DNA of 64,000 bases from Bdellovibrio sp. CG22_combo_CG10-13_8_21_14_all_39_27 (GCA_002786715.1 PCTW01000034.1:71835-135834), one strand, 5' to 3'. Positions 16,330-25,877 are shown, numbered from the stretch's first letter. Notes: generated from the sequence alone by a model not told the origin. Numbers and translations: made by a program.

Positions 16330-18293
16330 GTTACCGCCGTAGAAAAGAGATTGATTAAATGCGAGTGTTGATGGGCGAAAAACTTAGTTTTAAGAGATTC
16401 GTTCCAAAGGAAATTAAAGTCATCTAATCGGCCAAACTCAGCAACAAAAAGAAGAATTTGATATTTTAATTGGTCATCTCCCAATACATAAATATCGCTT
16501 ATCATGAAGTTCAATAATTCTTCTTCGATTTCACAATCAGATTTGCGAATAAGTTTTATAGCCTCAGGAACAAATTCAAAGGTTTGAGCTTTCAAAACCC
16601 ATTGGACGAGAGATTTTCCAATGGCCAAAGCATGCTTTTCCCAGAAAAGATCACCACCAATTGAAGAATCGCTGCGAAAACAATTAAGAAAGATATTCCA
16701 AAAATCAACTGAAACCTTACTCGGTTGAAAATGTTTAACGAGATGTTCATTATTTAAAATTTTAGGTCTAAGAGTAAGTAGATCTGGGTTTTCAGTCAGA
16801 GCCTTAATAAAGCACAAAGTATAACTTTTTAGAAGTAATGATTTCTTTTCAAGGAGAAAATGCTGATAGAGAGAATTAAAAAGATCTTTATCCATATATT
16901 TCCAGCTGCAATCAAGTGCTGAAAGAAGAACATCCATATGAGAATGACTTATGTATTTTTTTAAAAACTCTTGTACATCATTAAAAGCTGAAGAATCTTT
17001 CTTAATATCCTGAAAATTAACACTCGCAAACTGAATCAGAAGCTGAGCGAGAGAGACAGGTAAATTCTCCTTTTTAATCCATTTTCTAAAATGTTCAATT
17101 CGATCGAAGCATGTATGCTTAAGCGAAGATAATAATGCATAATGAACAATATTAGAACTTGCACTTAGCTCAGCATCTAGAATATGTTCAAGCAGTATAG
17201 TTGAATTAAAGATTACTGCCACATCAAATGTTTCGATAAGAACAATTTCTCTCGTTTCATTTTTTAAAATCTGTTTCAAAAGAGTGATACCGCGTGAATC
17301 ATTAAATTCTCCAATCATTCGAACTAATCGAAACTGAGTTGTTTCACTTTGCTTTGAAAAATTGCGTATGATGACTGGTAGGGTAATATGTTTTGGGTTT
17401 TCGTGGAAGGCCCAATCAAATTGCTGAATGAGATTAAAATCATTCTCAAGATTATAAAAGTGGAGGAGAAATTTAGCAGATAAGCTATGATTAATTTTGC
17501 CCACCTGATGAATAATTTCTCTTTTAATAACTGGAGATTTATTTTGTTTATAAGCTGAGTACAAAAAGGGAAGTGCGAAAACCTTAAGCAATTTACTAAT
17601 CGCAATAACGACTGCCAATCGAGTTTTGGGGTCATGATGATAAAGATGAGTTGTCAAAGATCTAAAGTCAAAGGGACTGCCCAATTTACCCAAAGCTCGA
17701 ATAGCAACTTCAAGCTCTGGCGATTCAGCATCATTTAATATTTTTTTTAGGTAACGATTGCCTCGAGAATCTGAAAGCTTTCTTAGTACTTCAATTGTTA
17801 GAATTCTTAGTTCCACATCTTTAGATTGAAAATCTTCTAAAATAAGGGGAATGACTTCGACAACTTTATACTCGGCAACGAATAACGTTACGATATTTCT
17901 CTTATTCTTTGGTAAATGAGCGATACAATGTCTCAAACCAAGAACTTTTAAATATCTAAAAATTTCCTGATTGCCAAAGAATGTGCGAATTCTTCTTTTT
18001 GCTTCGTTTTTAATTTTAACATTTCGCTGCTCTGATTCGAGGATGAGAATGAGTAGGGCCTCTCCTATGATTACAGCATTCGAATTAAGCAGGCAAAGGG
18101 CGACCCCTTCCAAAAAAATCCATCGTAATGAATCGTCATGTTTTCTCTCTACTTGAATGTACAGTTCACGAAGCAACTCACTTGAACCAATGGATTCAAA
18201 TTCTTTTACTGCTTTTGTTCGAACAAACCAAAAGGGTGAATTGAGATTTTCAATTAACCGAAGAGCTTGCTCCGTAATTTGACCAGAAGTCAC
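16326..18293 (-). CDS. HEAT-repeat protein embedded in the Pel operon
   Basis: 655 residues, alpha-helical throughout. HEAT-like units are clear in the N-terminal half (for example PFWFVRTKAVKEFESIG, DVELRILTIEVLRKLSD, SPELEVAIRALGKLGS, PKTRLAVVIAISKLLK). The C-terminal half is helical but less regular. There is no signal peptide or membrane segment, so it is predicted cytoplasmic. It is not part of the Pseudomonas pel set. It overlaps the pelE-like gene by 44 bp and pelF by 4 bp, so it is clearly co-translated. A scaffold holding PelF to the PelD/E complex is an attractive inference; no enzyme motif is seen. Confidence 0.8.
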   Translation of the reverse strand: MTSGQITEQALRLIENLNSPFWFVRTKAVKEFESIGSSELLRELYIQVERKHDDSLRWIFLEGVALCLLNSNAVIIGEALLILILESEQRNVKIKNEAKRRIRTFFGNQEIFRYLKVLGLRHCIAHLPKNKRNIVTLFVAEYKVVEVIPLILEDFQSKDVELRILTIEVLRKLSDSRGNRYLKKILNDAESPELEVAIRALGKLGSPFDFRSLTTHLYHHDPKTRLAVVIAISKLLKVFALPFLYSAYKQNKSPVIKREIIHQVGKINHSLSAKFLLHFYNLENDFNLIQQFDWAFHENPKHITLPVIIRNFSKQSETTQFRLVRMIGEFNDSRGITLLKQILKNETREIVLIETFDVAVIFNSTILLEHILDAELSASSNIVHYALLSSLKHTCFDRIEHFRKWIKKENLPVSLAQLLIQFASVNFQDIKKDSSAFNDVQEFLKKYISHSHMDVLLSALDCSWKYMDKDLFNSLYQHFLLEKKSLLLKSYTLCFIKALTENPDLLTLRPKILNNEHLVKHFQPSKVSVDFWNIFLNCFRSDSSIGGDLFWEKHALAIGKSLVQWVLKAQTFEFVPEAIKLIRKSDCEIEEELLNFMISDIYVLGDDQLKYQILLFVAEFGRLDDFNFLWNESLKTKFFAHQHSHLINLFSTAVT

Positions 18294-19287
18294 TTGAATC
18301 CTTTATTAATTTATATTGAACCTCTTCATTCCCTACAAGCTTGCACTCATCGACAACATTCAAAAATTGCCCCAGATGAAACATCGCTTCAGCACGATAA
18401 AAATGAACCTTTCCCCTATCATCACTGTTTAATTTAGAGTTGAGGGCTTGTGTAGCGACACTAATGACCTGTTCAAAGTTTCTTACTAACAAGTGAATAT
18501 GTGTGATCTTTACAAAAAGGTAGGACTGATTAGAATTTAACTGCAATGAGAATAAAAAATCATACATCGATTTTTCTAGAAAACTACGACCTGTTTCTTT
18601 ATCTAAAATTCCTAATGTATAAAAATCTAAATACAATGTTCCTCTGAAATTATAGTTCCTATAATCATCTGAGTGCTTAGATATCGTTTCCGTGGCAGTA
18701 TCAATCGCGGCAAGCATCCTCTTTTCAATCTTTTCAAGTGCATTATTGGCAAAATAACGAACTTCATAAGTTTGATCGATGAGGGCCTTTTTTAAAATTT
18801 GTACTGACGCAGGTGTCCCCATTCGAGTCAGCTTCTCAATGACATTTATTTTCAATTTTAAGTCTTTACCGGAGAGGATATCGACATAGGGTTCAATCTC
18901 AACATTGTTTTTTACGATATTCTCAATTCTTCCTTCTTTCACATCTTGTCTCAATAATTTTTTATCTTGAACATGCTCAATAAAGACTTCTTCACCCATC
19001 GGTAGATCAAAAACGTCAATTCGATGATTACGATATATTTTTTTGTAAATTGGTCCACTTAGGTAATAAAGCAACATAGAGAAAAATCCAAATACGGGAA
19101 TTAAGGTATCGATTAAGAAAAAACTCAAATACTCAAGAGGATTCCCACCTCTTTTCTTTATAGCGAATGCAAATAGAAATGCTGAGATTGGATTTAAGAA
19201 CGATACAAAGACCTCTGCTCTTATTGTAAAAGTAAGAAGTAACGAGATTAGGATAATTTTTAAGAATCCAAGTGAAACAAGAATCAC
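18250..19287 (-). CDS. pelE: PelE-like membrane protein with HEAT and TPR-like repeats
   Basis: 345 residues. Three hydrophobic segments (about 5-23, 28-45 and 54-75) precede a cytoplasmic part containing one HEAT-like unit (ASVQILKKALIDQTYEVRYFANNALEKI) and TPR-like helices (FRGTLYLDFYTLG..., VHFYRAEAMFHLG). Pseudomonas PelE (about 329 residues) likewise has N-terminal membrane helices plus TPRs and sits after pelD. The GTG start shares one base with the pelD stop (TAGTG). It is predicted to bind PelD and help assemble the synthase complex. The PelE assignment relies on order and architecture more than on identity. Confidence 0.75.
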   Translation of the reverse strand: MILVSLGFLKIILISLLLTFTIRAEVFVSFLNPISAFLFAFAIKKRGGNPLEYLSFFLIDTLIPVFGFFSMLLYYLSGPIYKKIYRNHRIDVFDLPMGEEVFIEHVQDKKLLRQDVKEGRIENIVKNNVEIEPYVDILSGKDLKLKINVIEKLTRMGTPASVQILKKALIDQTYEVRYFANNALEKIEKRMLAAIDTATETISKHSDDYRNYNFRGTLYLDFYTLGILDKETGRSFLEKSMYDFLFSLQLNSNQSYLFVKITHIHLLVRNFEQVISVATQALNSKLNSDDRGKVHFYRAEAMFHLGQFLNVVDECKLVGNEEVQYKLIKDSSDFWSNYGASSSVN

Positions 19288-20630
19288 TAAACTTCCTCAA
19301 ACTTTTTAAAACATTTTGCATAATCATCGGTCTCAAGAACTTCTCCGGAATAATCCCAATAGCTCACTTCAATCTTATTCGTTTCGTTTTTGTAAGTGGC
19401 CAAGTGCCTTTGAGTTCGATCCATTATACCTTCAGCTCTATCATGGGATCCCAAGACAAGAACTTCAATTTCATTTTCACTTTTCCCTAATGCAATGACA
19501 TCCATCTTCTTCGATAGTTTTCGTAATGATTCAACAATAATTTTCTTATGAAGCTTTCGCTTTCCAATCGAGAGTATGTTCCAATTTAAAATTTCAAGTT
19601 TTAATACTGAAAATTTCGTTTTGCAACTTTGAGCCTGTTCGATTTCCTCTGCAAGTCTTTCTAAATAATGATCATGCTTATAAACATGAAATTCTGGATC
19701 AAGAAAAATATGATCCTCCAAATGATTGAAAGCATCCGCTTTAGAGAGTGAATGAGATAGCCATTTACCATAAATTTCGATCATTTTAAAAGTTGTTGGT
19801 ACATATTTTAAAAAAGGAATTTCATAGATTGCCAAAACACCCCAAAGCTTATCTTCGACGAGAAGAGGTATTGATAATACAATTGGATGTTCTTCACTGC
19901 TCTGAAGATCTATATCCATTAAACTTTTCATCTGTTTTGTTTCAATACTTTTATGGAGGAGCTTATTATCACGCACTTTCTCATACAGGCTCTTTTCGAT
20001 GCCAAAAAATCCCTTAGATGATGTTATTCTGTCTGAAGAAGTTTCAAATATTTCACTTTTTGCGACATACGCGTGATCTCGTAGTACTTCAAAGAAATTA
20101 TCAATTAGAATTGAACTATCTATTTCAGTCATTTTTTGAGAAATTGTATAAAGGCTATAAATTGAGTCTTCTTTTGTAACGAGTCTTTCTTTGAGCTCTC
20201 GATTTTCGATTTCAATTTTCTTTTGATTCTTTTCAAGATTATTTAACATTATTTCACGTTTTTTATCAGCTTCAACAAAACCCTTGTAACGATCATGAGT
20301 TGTCTGCCGAATAATTCCAACAAATATTGAAAGAAAGAATATCGTTGCTGGTAATGAAAAATATGACCAGGTAAAGATTGTTTCAACAACTTCGTAATCA
20401 ACTTGAGAATGAATGAGCAAAAGATATAAAGTTGAAGAAAATAATGATCCAAGAACCGCAAATAATAATCCACGATAAGAACTTAGTATTACTGTAATAA
20501 GTAGTAGAGGATGGGGCTCATATCCATACAACGATAAGTTATAAGGGTCAAAAATAGCTGCATAGATTAGGGACACTAACACTAGCGCTATATAGATAAA
20601 AACATCTGCCAAGATTCTTTTCTTTTTCAT
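19287..20630 (-). CDS. pelD: PelD-like membrane GAF/degenerate-GGDEF regulator
   Basis: 447 residues. Four membrane segments (about 8-110), a coiled coil (120-150), a GAF domain (about 155-310) and a C-terminal degenerate GGDEF domain match PelD (about 455 residues). The GGDEF signature is lost (LGKSENEIEVLVLG). The upstream I-site RxxD reads KKMD, keeping Asp but replacing Arg by Lys. In Pseudomonas PelD the I-site binds c-di-GMP to switch on Pel export, so binding may be weakened or altered here. It overlaps the receiver gene by 4 bp and the pelE-like gene by 1 bp. Confidence 0.88.
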   Translation of the reverse strand: MKKKRILADVFIYIALVLVSLIYAAIFDPYNLSLYGYEPHPLLLITVILSSYRGLLFAVLGSLFSSTLYLLLIHSQVDYEVVETIFTWSYFSLPATIFFLSIFVGIIRQTTHDRYKGFVEADKKREIMLNNLEKNQKKIEIENRELKERLVTKEDSIYSLYTISQKMTEIDSSILIDNFFEVLRDHAYVAKSEIFETSSDRITSSKGFFGIEKSLYEKVRDNKLLHKSIETKQMKSLMDIDLQSSEEHPIVLSIPLLVEDKLWGVLAIYEIPFLKYVPTTFKMIEIYGKWLSHSLSKADAFNHLEDHIFLDPEFHVYKHDHYLERLAEEIEQAQSCKTKFSVLKLEILNWNILSIGKRKLHKKIIVESLRKLSKKMDVIALGKSENEIEVLVLGSHDRAEGIMDRTQRHLATYKNETNKIEVSYWDYSGEVLETDDYAKCFKKFEEV

Positions 20631-20998
20631 TTCTTACTTATATTATCCATTACTTTTCGATACAAATCGTTTGGCATCACGGGCTTAGAGACATAAACCA
20701 TTTTCAATTGACCACATTCAATGGTCTCTTCTTCATCCAATTTTTTTGCCGTCAATAGCATGAGTGGAGTATGTTGATTCTTTCCTTCCTTACGAACCTC
20801 TTGAGCAAATTCTAGGCCGTTCATCGGATCCATTAAGTAGTCTGTAATAATCATTGCATAGTCATTCTGTTTGACTAGTTCCAGCGCCTTTGCTGAATCT
20901 TCTACATTTTCTACATCAATGTTATGAAATTTTAGGAGTGAACTTACTAAGAAAAGAAACTCGCTACTATCATCTAATAAAAGTACTCTTTTATTCAT
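20627..20998 (-). CDS. Single-domain response regulator (CheY-like receiver) in the Pel operon
   Basis: 123 residues and a complete receiver domain without output domain: acidic pair D9/D10, phospho-acceptor D53 (IITDYLMDPMNG), T83 (LLTAKK) and K105 (VSKP). It should be phosphorylated by a histidine kinase that is not in this window. It lies 3 bp after the pelB stop and overlaps pelD by 4 bp, so it is made with the Pel machinery. A direct role in gating PelD or PelE is likely but inferred; standard pel operons do not include it. Confidence 0.9.
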   Translation of the reverse strand: MNKRVLLLDDSSEFLFLVSSLLKFHNIDVENVEDSAKALELVKQNDYAMIITDYLMDPMNGLEFAQEVRKEGKNQHTPLMLLTAKKLDEEETIECGQLKMVYVSKPVMPNDLYRKVMDNISKK

Positions 20999-21001
20999 AA
21001 A

Positions 21002-23815
21002 TTACCACCAATGATTCCAACTCAATTGAAACTCCCACGCATCACCTTTGGCTTCAGACGTTGTCTCTTGGCCCCATGAGCTAGATAGCTCTATAAACTT
21101 ATTAAAGTTATAGTGATATTTTACCCTAGCAAAAGCATTCAAAATACGGGCAAAACTCATCCCTCTATCATAATCACCTATGACTTCTATTCTGGTGTCC
21201 CAATCGAGCATTGGAAATTTATTGACCAAAGAGGTCTGTTTTTTAGCTAGGACCAATCCATAGGGACTTGAGTTTCTGAAGTAGTTGTTAGTGAACAATG
21301 TGGAACCATTTTTTTCAGAGCTCGAAGAATGGCCAAAAACCACCCCCGACCAAAGGGGAAGATTTCCCCAAATCTTGTATAATAAATCCAAACGCGAATT
21401 ATAACCATTTCCTATTTCACTATTCGCTTCAGCTCGAAAAAAAGAAAGAGATTGAGCCGAAGAAAGCCTTTTAGATAAATTCTCTTCTGCATAGAGCTCT
21501 AATTGATGAGTTCTCACATTATTTTCAACAAGTTCTTTGCTCGATCGAGCTGAGCGATCTCGCGAATAATGCATACTCATAAAAGAAGACTTTTTTGAAT
21601 ATAAAATTTCCAAGTAAGGACTCATTTGAGAAGTGATTCCTTGATAGAAATGAGGGCCAACGCTAATCTCAAATGAATCACTAAAATATTTACCTGCAAC
21701 TTTGAGATTTTTGACCACGATACTTTTATTCTGGGCAAAATGTATATAATTCGTCTCAAAAGAGAGACCAAATTGATCCCAACGTTTCACTATTTCAAGA
21801 TTTTCTTTATATGAAGTCCAGGATTGATAAACGAGAACATCCATTGAGGTACGAAAAGACCAAGCGTTCAATCGATGGAGTTCTGCTTTAATTTCTTCCA
21901 AATATTCACGATAAGGTCTCATTTCACTTTCAGAGACCTGAAGTTCCGTGTTTAATAGTTGTATTTTATTTTCGGCACAATCTACATTCTTCATTTCTAG
22001 GCATGAAGAGAGCGCAAGGAACTGAAACCTAGCATCAGGTGGATTATGATCAATTAAATCATTTGCGATTTGAAGAGACTGTTTATATTTACGCTCACGA
22101 AAGTAGCATCTTGAAAGGACGATTTTCTCCGAAAGCGTTACATCATCTTTAAGAGCAAGGCTTCGACAAAAGTTTTCATGTAATGGAGATTCTGTTTGAA
22201 ACAAAAGTTCTTCCTGTAGATCGACATAGGACTCGCTCCTCTTTAATGATTCAAGTTTTAACTCTGCGGCAACCCATTTTTTTTGTTCGATATCTCTTCT
22301 TGCCAAAACTTCGAGGACATCCTTATCGTTAGGAGAACCAATATAGGCCATATCAAAAAAACGGTATGCTTCTTCGGCATTCCCAAGAGTAAAATAAATG
22401 TAGCCTAAGCGCTTTAAAACAAGTTTATCATTGGGGGAATCATTAAGGAGCTTTTCAAGGAGCTCAATTTTTCTATCGTTAGAGTCCATTCCATCAATGA
22501 GATATAAGACTTTTTGTCTTACCCTAGTCACCTGCTTATCCTGAGTAAAAATAGGATTTTTCCTAAACGAATAGTTTTTCGGAATGATGGGCAAGTTTCG
22601 TAATGAACTTTCGTTCAGTGCCAATAGCAAGGATTTTTGATTCAGCATAACTCGTTTCTTGAAATCTAGTATTTTGAAATAAATTTCAATAGCTTTGTCT
22701 TTTCGTCCTAGTTTTTCATAAAGATCCCCTAGGAATTCCAAGTAAGAGCTTTGTCTAGGGAATTTCTCTACCAGTTTTTCCATCAATCGCACTGCAATCT
22801 CAGGTTTGCCGATATCATTTAATTGAGAAGCTGCATTGTAAATCGAGTCAGCATTTTTAATGCTTTCAAACTCAAATCCCTCCAAAAGTTTAATAGCTTC
22901 ATCTTGCATATTATTATTAAGATAACTCTCAATTAAAATAAATTTAAGATACGGATCTTCAGGAAGAGCTTTAATCAAAACTTGTCGTACTGACAAAGCA
23001 AGATCATTTCGCTTCATCTTTAATAGGCCATCAATGATCAGCTCGATACTTGAGAAATTTTTTACAATCATCGTACTTTTCAATTTCTCAATATTGATTG
23101 CGACACTATTCACGAGACTAGAATCATTCTCAGAAATTCCTATTAAGCGCTGATAGTAGACGATACTCTGCTCATAGTTTTTCTCGAAGCGATAGGCCTC
23201 TGCGACTCTTTCTATAGATCGTGTATCACTTGGATTTTTTATGACGTTTTTTTCTAATAAATGTATGGCCTCTTCCGACTTCTTCGTTGCTAGGTAGTAT
23301 TCGATAATTAATTCGTTTAAATTTACATTACTATTTAGAATTGGGTCGAGCTGTATAAATTCTGCCAATCGATCAGCTTCTTCATAATTTCTTAGCCATC
23401 TTAATCCTGAAAACATCTCAATATAAATTTCAATACGTTCATTCATCGGAAGTAAGTCCGCTCTCTTCTTCATCGTTTGAATTTTCAGAACAGGCTGTTG
23501 ATTCCAATCATAGAGTTGTTCCAACTCTTCCAAGTAAGAAATGTTTTTAGGTCTTAAGAAAACCAATTTCTTTTGAACCTCGAGGGCCTCAGGAACTGAT
23601 CCTTGAATAAGGAAGTATTCTTTTAGTTTTTTGAGAGTCGGAATATTATTCTCATCGAGAGTGTTTACTTTGTTAAAATAAATCAACGCTTTGTCATATT
23701 GATAACTATCAAAATAAATTTGACCTAATTTCTCAGAAGTCGGGATACTGAAAAAAGCTACTGTTAGAACGATGGCAACAAAAGTAATAAATTGCCATGG
23801 TCTATATAAAATCAT
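21002..23815 (-). CDS. pelB: PelB-like TPR and outer-membrane beta-barrel export protein
   Basis: 937 residues. An N-terminal membrane anchor (about 8-24) is followed by some 550 residues of TPR-like helical repeats (YDKALIYFNKVNTLDENN, YEQSIVYYQRLIGIS, KDKAIEIYFKILDFKK, AEEAYRFFDMAYIGSPND). The last roughly 300 residues are alternating, aromatic-rich strands ending in Trp, typical of an outer-membrane barrel. Pseudomonas PelB (about 1193 residues) has the same layout with more repeats. The TPR part would hold PelA in the periplasm and the barrel exports Pel. It overlaps the deacetylase gene by 4 bp. Confidence 0.88.
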   Translation of the reverse strand: MILYRPWQFITFVAIVLTVAFFSIPTSEKLGQIYFDSYQYDKALIYFNKVNTLDENNIPTLKKLKEYFLIQGSVPEALEVQKKLVFLRPKNISYLEELEQLYDWNQQPVLKIQTMKKRADLLPMNERIEIYIEMFSGLRWLRNYEEADRLAEFIQLDPILNSNVNLNELIIEYYLATKKSEEAIHLLEKNVIKNPSDTRSIERVAEAYRFEKNYEQSIVYYQRLIGISENDSSLVNSVAINIEKLKSTMIVKNFSSIELIIDGLLKMKRNDLALSVRQVLIKALPEDPYLKFILIESYLNNNMQDEAIKLLEGFEFESIKNADSIYNAASQLNDIGKPEIAVRLMEKLVEKFPRQSSYLEFLGDLYEKLGRKDKAIEIYFKILDFKKRVMLNQKSLLLALNESSLRNLPIIPKNYSFRKNPIFTQDKQVTRVRQKVLYLIDGMDSNDRKIELLEKLLNDSPNDKLVLKRLGYIYFTLGNAEEAYRFFDMAYIGSPNDKDVLEVLARRDIEQKKWVAAELKLESLKRSESYVDLQEELLFQTESPLHENFCRSLALKDDVTLSEKIVLSRCYFRERKYKQSLQIANDLIDHNPPDARFQFLALSSCLEMKNVDCAENKIQLLNTELQVSESEMRPYREYLEEIKAELHRLNAWSFRTSMDVLVYQSWTSYKENLEIVKRWDQFGLSFETNYIHFAQNKSIVVKNLKVAGKYFSDSFEISVGPHFYQGITSQMSPYLEILYSKKSSFMSMHYSRDRSARSSKELVENNVRTHQLELYAEENLSKRLSSAQSLSFFRAEANSEIGNGYNSRLDLLYKIWGNLPLWSGVVFGHSSSSEKNGSTLFTNNYFRNSSPYGLVLAKKQTSLVNKFPMLDWDTRIEVIGDYDRGMSFARILNAFARVKYHYNFNKFIELSSSWGQETTSEAKGDAWEFQLSWNHWW

Positions 23816-25842
23816 AGGGCAACCTTTAGATCTCTAAAATTACCTCGACTTCCTTTTATAATTTTTCCATTGCTAAGCTTGATCTCTAATGGAACATTGG
23901 CTTTACCTCTTAAAAACATTTCATTATTTTTAATTAATACTTTGTCTATAATTGAGTTGCTGTGTGAAATATAGACGTTACTAGTATTTTGATTCGAAAG
24001 AACAATATCTGTCTGATCTAGATCTCCAAGAGATACATAGAGTGAATTATTTTTCACAAAATGACCCACAACATTTTTTGAAAGATTATAATCCGGAGTA
24101 AGAATTGTTTTATCGAACCTAATTGTTCTTAGCAAACCATTATTTGTAATTCTAAAATGATTCTTTTTTATTTTATCAATTCTTGCGGATTCAAAACCTT
24201 TTACAACTTGAACGTATTCAGAAGCAAACAGAGGATTAATTTCTTGTGTAAGAACCCAATCGTAAATTGATTTTAGAGCAGCTAGAGAACTCACTTTCTC
24301 ACCCGAGTAGAAATGATAGTAGATATTAATGGGTTTGATGCGATAGGGACTATCTGTGTTTTTAAAATTATCGATTACATTAATGAATCCATTAAAAGGT
24401 CCTTGCCATAAATTTGTATAAATATTTTCATTTGCGGCGCCAGAATAGACTTGCAGATATTGTCCGACCTGCCGATAGAGGGCCGAAAGTCCGGTATAGG
24501 AGTTAAAAGTTTTATCAAATCGAGAGTCTCCTCCATTCAATTGAGCAAGTCCTTGTTTTTCAACGAGTTCAATCGCAATCTCAGGCGGGCGACAGTTACC
24601 GCTCCATTGTAACACTTGAGTCTTCTTATTTTTCGACAATAAATTTTGATTTATATATTCTACTGATTCAACAACTTCCTTATAGTAATCCATTTGATAT
24701 CCAGAGACCTTGTAAGCCAAAATGGGGCCTTTGTGCTTCTTTATATTTCGATCATCGACATAGGCCTTTATATCTTGCTCATCTGGAACCATTGACCAAC
24801 TAAGGGGATGAGCAAAAGTATGACTTGCAACTTCAATAAAAGGATTTCTAAACATCTCTCTTGCTAGGTTTTCACTTTTTTTTGTTCCAAAAAAATTTGA
24901 ATCAATTTCTGAAGTCACAACAGAGGCTGTTGTAGGAAGTGAATATCTTTTTAAAATTTCACTTATAATAATTTCTCCACTTGTTTTGGTTCTATCGATC
25001 TCAGATGTATTAATAAAACCGTCTCCATCAATATGAAAAAAAGCAATTCTATTGCCATTTAATGTCGTCACATCTGGAATAGGATTTTCATTACCTAAAA
25101 CTTTTCCGAAATAATAGAAAGGATCAATTCTCCAGTTTGAAACTTTATTATATGGGTTTTCGAAAATTTCAAAGCCTCGCTGGGCGTAAAAAAATTTTCT
25201 ATCATCAAGGATGATGACATCAGCAGGCTTCTCCTCTCCTTTGACTTCGATACTCAAATGCACTCGTGAACTTGGTCCTGTATTATTAATTGTCACCACC
25301 CTCAAAAGTTCATTTTTTATCTTTCTTTCGAATTCGACATGATCGAGTTTCTTTAGAACTTTAAAAAGTAGCGGATTATCATATTCAGTGAATTCAGCTT
25401 TTAGAGATAATCTTTTTAAGAGTTGATCTATTTCTGCTTTATTCTTACGAAGGTTTTCATTAACAAAACCCCACTCTCCCATGACTAAAAGAGGAATATT
25501 GTTTTCAATGACACTAGAGAGAAAGTCGATATAGTTTTTAACTTCTTTTATTTTATTATCGAAGAAGAAGGTTAAAACTCCTGCATAGTTTTTGATTTGG
25601 TTTTTTTTAGACCAAGCACTTAGCTCGTAGTTAACTTCAACGTATTTCAAACGATAACCAAGATAATTAAAAACTGACTCCATATTTCTATGGACAGTTC
25701 CGTAGGTATACTCTTTTCCGAGTGTCTCTGTTGAACTCCAGAGGACAACTAGATCTCTCTTTACTTCGCTGGCATGCAAAGCCAAAAGGCTCCAAAAAAA
25801 ATAAGCAACCAAAACAATCGGCTTTATCGTATTATTCACCAC
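23812..25842 (-). CDS. pelA: PelA-like polysaccharide deacetylase (lacks the hydrolase domain)
   Basis: 676 residues with a signal peptide (hydrophobic about 8-22). An N-terminal alpha/beta domain (30-220) resembles the middle domain of PelA. The deacetylase part has FFHIDGDGF (D272, D274) and ASHTFAHPLSW (H341, H345), the metal-binding Asp-His-His set of PelA with nearly the same spacing. A beta-rich C-terminal part follows. It should remove acetyl groups from the periplasmic polymer. The GH domain fused to Pseudomonas PelA (948 residues) is absent and is encoded separately at 12525-13436. The start is GTG with no clear Shine-Dalgarno; a TAAAAT lies 2-5 nt upstream of the two possible GTGs. 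Confidence 0.9.
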   Translation of the reverse strand: MVNNTIKPIVLVAYFFWSLLALHASEVKRDLVVLWSSTETLGKEYTYGTVHRNMESVFNYLGYRLKYVEVNYELSAWSKKNQIKNYAGVLTFFFDNKIKEVKNYIDFLSSVIENNIPLLVMGEWGFVNENLRKNKAEIDQLLKRLSLKAEFTEYDNPLLFKVLKKLDHVEFERKIKNELLRVVTINNTGPSSRVHLSIEVKGEEKPADVIILDDRKFFYAQRGFEIFENPYNKVSNWRIDPFYYFGKVLGNENPIPDVTTLNGNRIAFFHIDGDGFINTSEIDRTKTSGEIIISEILKRYSLPTTASVVTSEIDSNFFGTKKSENLAREMFRNPFIEVASHTFAHPLSWSMVPDEQDIKAYVDDRNIKKHKGPILAYKVSGYQMDYYKEVVESVEYINQNLLSKNKKTQVLQWSGNCRPPEIAIELVEKQGLAQLNGGDSRFDKTFNSYTGLSALYRQVGQYLQVYSGAANENIYTNLWQGPFNGFINVIDNFKNTDSPYRIKPINIYYHFYSGEKVSSLAALKSIYDWVLTQEINPLFASEYVQVVKGFESARIDKIKKNHFRITNNGLLRTIRFDKTILTPDYNLSKNVVGHFVKNNSLYVSLGDLDQTDIVLSNQNTSNVYISHSNSIIDKVLIKNNEMFLRGKANVPLEIKLSNGKIIKGSRGNFRDLKVAL

Positions 25843-25877
25843 TTATTTTAACAATAATTTGAAAAATATGTGAGAGG

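Noticed and set aside
19287-20630. Active diguanylate cyclase
   Set aside because: The GGDEF motif is replaced (GKSENEIEV), and the domain order is that of PelD.
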